Source: Pseudanabaena sp. CAN_BIN31
GTDB lineage: Bacteria > Cyanobacteriota > Cyanobacteriia > Pseudanabaenales > Pseudanabaenaceae
Direction: 5' to 3'
Assembly: GCA_026785865.1 (NCBI GenBank)
Contig: JAJAZG010000180.1
Span: forward strand, 1-27,069
DNA: 27,069 bases
Position numbers and translations under genes: made by a program
Shown: positions 1 through 7,400 of the stretch, piece after piece
How the letters are laid out: each line of letters begins with the position of its first letter
Numbering within the stretch: position 1 is the stretch's first letter
Notes under the pieces: generated by a model
The model's input: only the letters and a program-made list of their open reading frames with translations
Databases searched by the model: none
What the model was told of the DNA's origin: nothing

Positions 1-306
1 CTGCCTCGGTTGTTCCATGCTTCGTGGAAGTCAGGTTTGATTTGGAGGGCGCGGTCATAGGCGGCGATCGCTTCTTCATTTCTTCCTAAATTAAATAGCG
101 CACTGCCTCGGTTGTTCCATGCTTCGTGGAAGTCAGGTTTGATTTGGAGGGCGCGGTCATAGGCGGCGATCGCTTCTTCATTTCTTCCTAAATTAAATAG
201 CGCAATGCCTCGGTTGTTCCATACTTCGTGGAAGTCAGGTTTGATTTGGAGGGCACGGTCATAGGCGGCGATCGCTTCTTCGTATTTATCTAAAGCAATG
301 TAAGCA
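1..306. repeat. Tandem 102-bp TPR-coding repeats
   Basis: Bases 1-102 and 103-204 are identical base for base. A third unit from 205 differs at only three places over its first ~75 bp and then diverges. Each unit is 34 codons, one TPR. The array continues off the left edge. Identity at silent positions indicates recent duplication or gene conversion. Confidence 0.95.
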
Positions 307-2288
307 TTAGCAATTTCAAAGAAAACACCACTATGAGCTTTTGGATTTATTCTATTCTCAAGCAAATTAGCCTGCTGTTCGGCTTGTTTCAGTACCTCTA
401 ATTTTTGATCAGAGGGACAACGCCAGAACTTGCTCATTAGAGCAACCCATTTAGCTATTTCATTAGATAAAGAATTAAATTGAACATAAAATTCTTTTAA
501 AACAATTTCAGACTTTTCTGCTTGTAACTTAAGTTCTTTTTGCATTCTTTCCAATATCTCCTTTGGTAAATCAGTATCTTTGAATTGAAATTCATATTTA
601 GGTGCAGAATTCATTTCCATCCAACCCAAAGGAAATACTCGAGCTATATCTTCTAATAATTTTCTATTTTCCTGAAATACAAGAATGTTCTCAGAGAGTT
701 CTGATTCGGCGGAGATGGCGGTAAAAGGAGCAATTACAACTGCAATTTGACCAAAAAAGCGAGAGGCAAAAAAATGATTTAAGAAATATTGCTTACATTC
801 ATCTCGGCGTAAATTGAAAAATGCGTGATAAATAGCCTCGGCAGTATATCTACACCAAATTTCATTTTCATACTTCTCCGATTCATATAAATCTAGCGGT
901 ACTTCCTGATTTGCTAATTCCTCAAAATATTTTTGTAATTGTGAATGTATATTCCGAAACTCATTAGAACTATTGCCATGAAGAGACTGCCGAATCACAT
1001 CTCTTGCAATATCCTTCAGACAATACCTGTAATTACTATTTTCGACAAACTCAACAAGGTCATAACCTTTCAGCCACTCGAAGCAATTAAGACTAGGATC
1101 GACACCAATTACAAAATCAAGATCTTGACTAGCCACTAAACTCTGTAGCAAAGGCTTATCAAACCAACGACAACAAGCTGCCAACTGCAACAAACTTTTT
1201 TGCTGTTCAGTCAAACCCTTAAATAATCGTTCAGAAATTTCCTCAGTAAAATTAATTGGCTCACCATCTTCCTTATTCTTTCTGATCAGGTCTAAGTAAA
1301 ACGGCAACCCTTTAGTAACTTTATTTAGTTTCTCAATATCTTTTTTGTCAGAAAGACCTATTTTTTCTAAATAACTCTTGATCTGTTCTTTCTCAAACTC
1401 CTTCAACGAAATTTCTTGAACTAACCTAGACTCCCTAGATAATTCTTTCCATTCAGATTTTTTGAACAACTGAAACCGTCCCGCCATCACTAAGCGGACT
1501 TTGCTGTTTTTTAGTTCTTTATTCTGTAGCAGCATCTCCCGCAACCATCGATCAACATTTAGCGAAACCTTCTCATAGGTATCCAAAATCAGTACAACTG
1601 GGACTTGTCTAGCATGGTTCACCAAAGTTTCTACAAAGGCTTGAGTAAGTTTAGGTAAAGGCTCTAGCATCAACTCCTGTATATCTGCCTTTTGAGTAGC
1701 CTTATGCTTTGCAAGCAAATTATCCCTAAGCGATAAAACTGCGTTAGTACCATCAACAGTTGTATCCACCAAACTACTAACCGCAGCCGATGTCATCGAA
1801 GATGCAAATGCAGACAAAGGCGTATTTATCCCCATAGTCATAGCCGATGAACCTGCTAAAGCTCCTGCATTTAGGATCAACTTGCTAACCTGCTTTACTA
1901 AATCGACTTGTTCTTTACTAACTGTCCCCCCTTCCTCAATAGGTTCAAATTGCAAAGCATGGAGAGTTTCTTTGTAGGTTTTATGTTTTTTAGCAAAAGG
2001 ATCGGTAGCTAATAAACCTTTTTGCGTTGGTAAACTCTCATGCAGCTTTACCATCACATCAAGCGGTGTTTCCGTAATCGCCCCAAAAGAAATCTTAACA
2101 AAATGAACTTTATTTTTGTACTGTTCCTCTAGCTTTTCCTGAGTCCTAATCAATATTGTAGACTTACCCACTCCCCCAATACCCCAAACATAAAACATCA
2201 TGGGAGATGCTTCTGGTTGTGCGATCGCCTTTGTCATGCGATCTACTAAAGTTTTTTCTTCTGGTCGAGCAATGTGGTAATCAGTCAT
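1..2288 (-). CDS. STAND/NACHT-like P-loop ATPase with C-terminal TPR repeats (partial, 3' end outside window)
   Basis: The minus-strand frame is open from an ATG at 2288 to the left edge with no stop, about 762 codons. It shows a Walker A motif GIGGVGKST (residues 36-44), a hydrophobic strand ending in LILD (Walker B), RLVMAGR (sensor-like) and GLPFYLDL, matching the GLP motif of NB-ARC/NACHT-type STAND ATPases. A long helical region follows, then TPR units of 34 residues with the AYDRALQIKPDF and AWNNRG signatures. STAND proteins are signal-sensing switches, many of them in bacterial immunity or signalling; TPRs usually sense or bind partners. No separate effector domain precedes the ATPase, since the P-loop lies only 35 residues from the start. 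An Ala/Ser/Thr-rich stretch around residues 140-180 may be membrane-associated. The C-terminus is not seen, so the number of TPRs is unknown. The family call is firm; the biological role is inferred. Confidence 0.88.
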   Translation of the reverse strand, partial: MTDYHIARPEEKTLVDRMTKAIAQPEASPMMFYVWGIGGVGKSTILIRTQEKLEEQYKNKVHFVKISFGAITETPLDVMVKLHESLPTQKGLLATDPFAKKHKTYKETLHALQFEPIEEGGTVSKEQVDLVKQVSKLILNAGALAGSSAMTMGINTPLSAFASSMTSAAVSSLVDTTVDGTNAVLSLRDNLLAKHKATQKADIQELMLEPLPKLTQAFVETLVNHARQVPVVLILDTYEKVSLNVDRWLREMLLQNKELKNSKVRLVMAGRFQLFKKSEWKELSRESRLVQEISLKEFEKEQIKSYLEKIGLSDKKDIEKLNKVTKGLPFYLDLIRKNKEDGEPINFTEEISERLFKGLTEQQKSLLQLAACCRWFDKPLLQSLVASQDLDFVIGVDPSLNCFEWLKGYDLVEFVENSNYRYCLKDIARDVIRQSLHGNSSNEFRNIHSQLQKYFEELANQEVPLDLYESEKYENEIWCRYTAEAIYHAFFNLRRDECKQYFLNHFFASRFFGQIAVVIAPFTAISAESELSENILVFQENRKLLEDIARVFPLGWMEMNSAPKYEFQFKDTDLPKEILERMQKELKLQAEKSEIVLKEFYVQFNSLSNEIAKWVALMSKFWRCPSDQKLEVLKQAEQQANLLENRINPKAHSGVFFEIANAYIALDKYEEAIAAYDRALQIKPDFHEVWNNRGIALFNLGRNEEAIAAYDRALQIKPDFHEAWNNRGSALFNLGRNEEAIAAYDRALQIKPDFHEAWNNRG

Positions 2289-2412
2289 GGATGAAATTCT
2301 AACATTTGCAGCTTATCGTGATCGAGACTGCAAAAAAACTAATGCTAAGATTTTAACCTACGTTTTAGGCTTTAACCTTATTTTTTCTTCTTGTTTCATC
2401 GCTGTTAGCAAT

Positions 2413-2508
2413 ATGACTGAAACAGTTGTTTTACAAATACCAGAAGCATTGTATCAACGCTTAGCGATCGCATCTGAGGCAAAACTGCGATCGCTGCTGA
2501 AAATTTAA
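2413..2508 (+). pseudogene. Truncated antitoxin-like remnant
   Basis: An ATG at 2413 opens 31 codons beginning MTETVVLQIPEALYQRLAIA. As I recall, this resembles the N-terminus of a common cyanobacterial small-protein family of about 70-90 residues, with an ExLYQRL helix followed by SEATQRSLEEV-like sequence. Here the reading frame ends soon after LRSLLKI, so most of the protein is missing. A longer in-frame start at 2287 exists, but its extra N-terminal residues do not look like this family and would overlap the divergent ATPase start. The cut falls inside a HIP1-bounded 31-bp segment that also occurs between genes elsewhere in the window. I read it as a decayed gene; a functional very small protein is the alternative. 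Confidence 0.45.
2464..2494. repeat. HIP1-bounded 31-bp repeat, copy 1 (inside antitoxin remnant)
   Basis: This is GCGATCGC, then ATCTGAGGCA and a short variable part, then a second GCGATCGC. Similar segments lie at 3366-3400 and 9199-9229 in non-coding DNA. In this copy the segment is read as AIASEAKLRS in the remnant frame. Confidence 0.75.
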
Positions 2509-2521
2509 ATTACATTTGAAA

Positions 2522-2902
2522 TTATTTGGCTATAGACTCAGTTTCGCTATAAGCCCCCATCAAAAGTTCTTTTGTGGATAGTGTTAATTGAGATTGAGAT
2601 GGCTCTAAATTTTGAGATTTATTCTCTATAACAAGTGATTGCGTAGAAATATCAGAATCTAAGTCTTGATATCTACCCCGAATTTGTTCATATTCATCTT
2701 CCAATAAAAAATCTTTCACAGCCTCATAGTCCCTTGCAGAGTAGACTACTTTATAGCCTTCCGTTGGATCGTACAAACTATAATTTCCGTCAACATCTCC
2801 AACTAACATTAAAATATATGGAAGATCATGAGTCGGATCGATCCACATTTCAATAAATTTCCAACTAGACAACTTTGCTAGGTTTTGTTCGCGGAATGAC
2901 AT
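2522..2902 (-). CDS. Small acidic protein, second gene of an overlapping pair (immunity-like candidate)
   Basis: I do not recognise a named function. The protein is about 126 residues from the ATG at 2902; a GTG at 2911 is the alternative. The N-terminal ~80 residues (WKFIEMWIDP, LPYILMLVGDVDG, YKVVYSARDYE, FLLEDEYEQIRG) match the protein encoded at 9607-9867 over its whole length. The C-terminal ~45 residues are Ser/Gln-rich, unrelated to the partner, and look disordered. It overlaps the end of the upstream gene (stop at 2865) by 38 bp, as the second copy does, so the two are translated together. The acidic, compact make-up and the fixed pairing resemble an immunity or antitoxin partner, but this is inference from context only. 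Confidence 0.7.
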   Translation of the reverse strand: MSFREQNLAKLSSWKFIEMWIDPTHDLPYILMLVGDVDGNYSLYDPTEGYKVVYSARDYEAVKDFLLEDEYEQIRGRYQDLDSDISTQSLVIENKSQNLEPSQSQLTLSTKELLMGAYSETESIAK

Positions 2903-3221
2903 GATATTCACCCTTACTAATTTTCATTTCTGCAAAATACAACGGCAACCGATTTCCTACTAGATCAATTCTATATCCAATAGCAAAATCAAACTGCATC
3001 CCGTAACGTTCGTGACCGCCCACAACACCAATAAATTCACCATTAGCAAATAAATCTTTCGTAACTTTTAGCAAGGTCTCACTATCATTAAACACATGAG
3101 CCTTACCATCCTCTTTCAACAGCTTTAACATTTGTGGTGTATCTGGCAAATGCTTCTGTATATGTTTTTCCGCTAGCTTAAGTCCTCTTGGTGGTCTACG
3201 ATTTTCTTCAACCTCTTGCAT
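2865..3221 (-). CDS. Conserved KHLPxTPQ...YHVIPRTxPS domain protein (DUF6972-like), first gene of overlapping pair
   Basis: The protein has 118 residues and an ATG start at 3221. It shares an ordered set of motifs with the protein at 9303-9641: KHI.KHLP.TPQ, HVFND..T, GEF.G, RYG..F...IGYR.D, an acidic E.K, and YHVIPRT.PS at the C-terminus. I recall this domain from the ends of large cyanobacterial proteins and believe it is catalogued as DUF6972; I cannot check that. Conserved His, Arg, Tyr and Glu residues in a compact ~100-residue domain would suit a small nuclease or toxin fold, but no activity is established. The ending ..TKPSKVV is reached while the next gene has already started, 38 bp earlier. 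Toxin-immunity is one reading; a two-subunit regulatory module is another. Confidence 0.72.
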   Translation of the reverse strand: MQEVEENRRPPRGLKLAEKHIQKHLPDTPQMLKLLKEDGKAHVFNDSETLLKVTKDLFANGEFIGVVGGHERYGMQFDFAIGYRIDLVGNRLPLYFAEMKISKGEYHVIPRTKPSKVV

Positions 3222-3446
3222 ATAAATTTCTGACTATTGCCATCACACAGTCTAGCAAATCATTGCAGACTTTAGATTAATCCTGACTAATGCCTAATAC
3301 TGCTAGGCGATCGCATTTTAGCTTGATTTAAATTATTTGCGATCGCCTATTTGCTCTTGGAAGAGGCGATAGATCGCATCTGAGGCAACACAGCGATCGC
3401 CTAATGAGTAGAATATTAGCAAGCTCAAAATCTAGAGGTGTAAACT
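3222..3446. other. HIP1-rich intergenic segment
   Basis: There is no coding frame of note here. The segment holds several GCGATCGC octamers and one degenerate copy of the HIP1-bounded antitoxin-fragment repeat at 3366-3400. The purine-rich AGAGGTG at 3434-3440 is the ribosome binding site of the gene starting at 3447. Confidence 0.6.
3366..3400. repeat. HIP1-bounded repeat, copy 2
   Basis: The segment carries GATCGCATCTGAGGCA followed by ACACAGCGATCGC. It is related to 2464-2494 and 9199-9229 but has a small insertion at its left HIP1 site. It is intergenic. Confidence 0.65.
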
Positions 3447-3644
3447 ATGACCCAAGCATTAAGTATCGCTATTGAGTCCATAAGCGCCCTCACATTAGGG
3501 GAAAAACATCAACTTTGGCTAATTCTGGATGAAGCGATCGCCCAAGCCGAAGAATCAGACTGGTTAGAAGACGATGAGCCAAAAGCAGAAATTCACCAAG
3601 TACGCGAAGAGTATCAGAAAAATGATTACCTTACATTGGTGTAA
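3447..3644 (+). CDS. Addiction-module antitoxin-like protein (3' end altered)
   Basis: The protein has 65 residues, starts at an ATG and has a good upstream AGAGGTG. The sequence (ALTLGEKHQLWLILDEAI, then SDWLEDDEPKAEIHQVREEY) resembles the small helical, acidic antitoxins of RelE/ParE-type addiction modules (Unstab_antitox-like). These proteins bind and block the toxin encoded just downstream. The last residues, NDYLTLV, are read out of frame from sequence that in another frame looks like the body of the toxin. The original antitoxin C-terminus and the toxin N-terminus therefore seem to have been lost together in a deletion. It may still be translated but has no intact toxin partner here. 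Confidence 0.6.
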   Translation: MTQALSIAIESISALTLGEKHQLWLILDEAIAQAEESDWLEDDEPKAEIHQVREEYQKNDYLTLV

Positions 3645-3781
3645 CAAAACTGAAGGGATACGAGAACGAATATCGTATTAGGATTGGAGACTATCGAGTG
3701 CGTTATGAAAGTCTTGACAAAGATAAAACTGTTCTACTATTGCAATGCAAACATAGAAGAGAAGTATACAAAAACGATTAA
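3626..3781 (+). pseudogene. N-terminally truncated RelE/ParE-family toxin remnant
   Basis: Frame 2 is open from 3626 to a TAA at 3779-3781 but has no ATG or GTG in a sensible place. It reads KLKGYENEYRIRIGDYRVRY followed by LLLQCKHRREVY. This is the characteristic C-terminal half of RelE/ParE toxins: the GDYRVRYE strand and the KHR..VY end that carries basic active-site residues. The first ~40-45 residues expected for the family are missing. The stop codon of the neighbouring antitoxin frame at 3642 lies inside it. The locus looks like a dead toxin-antitoxin module. Confidence 0.7.
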
Positions 3782-3893
3782 GCGATCATCATAAATTTAC
3801 TGCTCCTTTTTGGAAAGGCGATCGCGCTTTAGATTTGGCGATCGCCAAATTCTCTAAAAACATTATGATGATGCTAAGGCGATCGCGACTGAA

Positions 3894-4298
3894 TTATTCC
3901 GCAAGTTTTAAAATTTTTTGCCAATGTGCCTCAGAAATGGGGACAACTGACAGACGGCTAATGCGAATCAAATCACAGCCTTCAAAATCGGGATCTTGTT
4001 TGATTTGAGCAAGGGTAACAGGCTGAGAGAGCGATCGCACAGCTTTGACATCAACTACTGCCCGTTTGGGATCATTTAACTTTGGGTCAACATAGGGCAA
4101 ACTAATCACTTCAGCGATCCCCATAGCGCGTCGTTCACCGCCTGTATGATAAATCAGCGCTAAATCTTCAGGTTGCATCGTGCGGATATGTTTGAGCGCC
4201 AGATTGTTATTCACGTTATCCCAAATCGTTTGGTGATCGCGCTCTAGATCGGCGTAGGAATAAACATCGGGTTCACTTTTGAGGAGCCAATAAGCCAT
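3894..4298 (-). CDS. EVE domain-containing protein
   Basis: The protein has 134 residues from an ATG at 4298. It opens MAYWLLKSEPDVYSYADLER and continues with WDNVNNNLALKHIRTMQPED, ALIYHTG and MGIAEVIS. This is the standard order of the EVE (PUA-like) fold, known from thymocyte nuclear protein 1 homologues and of normal length. EVE domains bind modified bases in DNA or RNA, and free-standing bacterial copies are conserved but of unclear role. Human members read modified cytosine; whether this one does is not visible. It is transcribed away from the glutamate synthase gene, from a shared 190-bp upstream region. Confidence 0.9.
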   Translation of the reverse strand: MAYWLLKSEPDVYSYADLERDHQTIWDNVNNNLALKHIRTMQPEDLALIYHTGGERRAMGIAEVISLPYVDPKLNDPKRAVVDVKAVRSLSQPVTLAQIKQDPDFEGCDLIRISRLSVVPISEAHWQKILKLAE

Positions 4299-4359
4299 TA
4301 TTCAAGTTATCGAAACTGCTAACAGTTAAAAATACACCCAAAAAGTGTAGTAAGCAGAA

Positions 4360-4387
4360 CACAAGTAAAATTCTTGTGGTTTATAAT
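4360..4387 (+). promoter_or_regulatory. Possible promoter/operator upstream of glutamate synthase
   Basis: An inverted repeat CACAAG-N7-CTTGTG (4360-4378) is followed at once by TATAAT at 4382-4387, a consensus -10 box reading toward the glutamate synthase. No clear -35 box or NtcA site of the GTA-N8-TAC type is visible. The palindrome occupies the -35 area and could be an activator or repressor site. Confidence 0.3.
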
Positions 4388-4487
4388 TAGTATTTCCCCG
4401 CGCAGCAATTAAATCAGACATTTAACTCACACAATTTGTTGAAATATTTGCTTTGCGTTATATTTTTTGATAGCAACAATTAATCCG

Positions 4488-7400
4488 ATGGAAATGAGCC
4501 GCGTGAATACAAGTCAGTCTAATCAGTTTGGAACTACCAATTTGATCCCCGGTCCTTATTGGCTAGTGGAAGAGCGGGATGCCTGCGGGGTGGGTTTTAT
4601 TGCAGACAAAGAAGGTCGTGCTAGTCATAAAATCGTCAGTAATTCGCTCAAAGCGCTGACTTGTATGGAGCATCGCGGCGGCTGTAGCGCTGACCAAGAC
4701 TCAGGCGATGGCGCAGGGCTGATGACAGCGATCCCTTGGGGTTTGTTGCAAAAAGAATTTGCGGATCTGGCGATTAATCCTGAGCGTTCAGCACTGGGGA
4801 TGTTTTTCTTGCCACAGGACAGCGATCGCGCGGCAAAATGTCGTGAAATTACGGCGCGAATTGCCGCAGAAGAAGGCTTAAAGTTATTGCGATGGCGGGT
4901 TGTGCCCGTGCAGCCGCAAGTATTGGGCGTGCAAGCTAAGGAAAATCAACCACAGATTGAGCAAGCGATTTTCGTGGCGGATGCGATTCATCAAAATTCT
5001 GACCAGATTGAAAAAGCGATTTACATTACCCGCCGCCGCACTAAGCTTGAGGTAAAAAACCTTACCCCTGATCAGAATAGTGATTTTTATGTGCCATCTT
5101 TTTCTAATGCGACAGTGATTTATAAAGGCATGGTGCGATCGGCGGTGCTAGCCGCTTTTTATGACGATCTCCAAAATCCTGATTATGTCTCGGCTTATGC
5201 AATTTATCACCGCCGTTTTAGCACGAATACTCTACCAAAATGGCCGCTTGCTCAACCGATGCGGTTTCTCGGTCACAATGGTGAAATTAATACGTTACAA
5301 GGGAATACTAATTGGTTCTTAGCGCGTCAGGGCGATCTCACGCATCCTAATTGGGTGGATGAAAAAGGCGATCGCCTCAAAGGTTTGTTACCATTTCTCA
5401 AACCAAATGAGAGCGATTCGGCTACTTTAGATCATGTTTTTGAGTTGTTGATTGAGACAGGGCGTAGTCCACTCGAAGCAATGATGATTCTTGTACCAGA
5501 GGCTTATGAGAATCAACCAGATTTAAGCGATCGCCAAGCAATTGTTGATTTCTACGAATATTACAGTGGCTTGCAGGAAGCATGGGATGGACCCGCGTTG
5601 TTAGCTTTTAGTGATGGTAAAGTTATCGGTGCAGCGCTCGATCGCAATGGCTTACGTCCTGCGCGTTACATGATTACGAGTGATGGCATGGTGATCGTGA
5701 GTTCGGAAGCGGGAACTGTGGATATTCCTGAAATTGAAATCATCGAAAAAGGTCGTCTTGGTCCTGGACAGATGATTGCGGTGGATTTGCAGACTCATGA
5801 GATTTTGCATAATTGGGACATTAAGGAACGTGTTGCTAAGGCTCATCCCTATGGTGAATGGGTTAAGCAAAGTCGTAAACAGCTTGAGGCAAAGCCATTT
5901 TATGCAGCGACAACACTGGATGAACAGAAGCTTCTCGCCCATCAAACTGCCTTTGGTTACACTCTTGAAGATGTAGAAATGGTGGTCGAAACCATGGCTC
6001 AAGATGGCAAAGAACCAATTTTCTGTATGGGTGATGATGCGCCTTTAGCATTTCTATCACAACGTCCACATTTGCTCTATGACTACTTCAAGCAACGCTT
6101 CGCACAAGTAACAAATCCACCAATCGATCCTCTGCGTGAAGGGACGGTGATGTCTTTGTCGATGTTTTTGGGAGAGAGAGCGAATTTATTGCTTGCCACT
6201 CCTGAAGCAGCGAATCAGATTAAAATCAGTAGTCCTGTCATTAATGAGACAGAACTTGAGGAATTACAATCATTCGGTTTTGCGGCGACTAAATTAGATA
6301 TGTTGTTTGCGATCGCCTCAGGCGCTGATGGTCTAAAAAATGCGATCGCGAAACTCAGTGATGCTGCCGTAGCAGCGGTTCGCAATGGTGCGAAATTATT
6401 GATTTTAAGCGATCGCAATCTCAATGCCGAGAATGCCTATATTCCGCCATTGTTAGCAGTGGGAGCCGTACATCACCGTCTCTGTGCGGAAGGGCTTCGC
6501 ATGAGAGCTTCGATTATTGTCGATACGGCTCAATGTTGGAGTACGCATCATTTTGCTTGCTTAATTGGTTATGGAGCGAGTGCGATTTGTCCTTATCTTG
6601 CTTTTGAGACTACGCGCCAATGGTGGGGTAAGACTAAGACTCAAACCCAAATGCAAAGTGGCAAAATCAAGTCTCTGACAATTAGTCAAGTTCAAGATAG
6701 TTATCGTAAAGCAGTTGAAGGCGGGCTATTAAAAATTCTCTCGAAAATGGGAATTTCACTGCTGTCAAGCTATAGCGGCGCACAAATTTTTGAGGCGATC
6801 GGCATTGGCTCTGAAGTAATTGATATTTCTTTCAAGGGAACAGTTTCCCGCGTTGGTGGTGTGAATTTTGCCGATATTGCTTCTGAGTTACTCAGCTTCC
6901 ATCATCAAGCCTTCCCTGAATTGCACATCAAAAAGCTGGAAAATTACGGCTTCGTGCAGTATCGCCCCACTGGTGAATATCACATGAACAGCCCCGAAAT
7001 GGCGAAGGCTTTACATAAAGCTGTTGCGGGTGATGGCTATGACCATTACGAAGTCTATCGGACTCAGTTACAGAATCGCACCCCAACGGCGTTACGTGAT
7101 TTACTCGAATTTAAGAGCGATCGCCCTAGCATCCCAATTGAAGAAGTAGAAGATGCTTCTCAAATCCTGAAGCGCTTTTGTACTGGGGCAATGTCCCTAG
7201 GCGCTTTGAGTCGTGAAGCCCATGAAGTGTTGGCGATCGCCATGAATCGCGTTGGCGGTAAATCTAACTGCGGTGAAGGTGGTGAAGATCCGATTCGCTA
7301 TTTACCGATCAATGATGTGGATGACAACGGAATTTCGACATCATTCCCTCACCTCAAAGGTTTAAAAAATGGCGACAGTGCTAACTCGGCAATTAAACAG

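Noticed and set aside
945..1139. Plus-strand frame within the STAND ATPase
   Set aside because: It is antisense to a coding frame with clear motifs and has no features of its own.
2287..2508. Longer 73-codon version of the antitoxin remnant
   Set aside because: The extra N-terminal part overlaps the divergent ATPase start and has no similarity to the family; the ATG at 2413 fits.
4299..4466. NtcA site (GTA-N8-TAC) upstream of glutamate synthase
   Set aside because: Several GTA triplets occur, but none has TAC at the required spacing.
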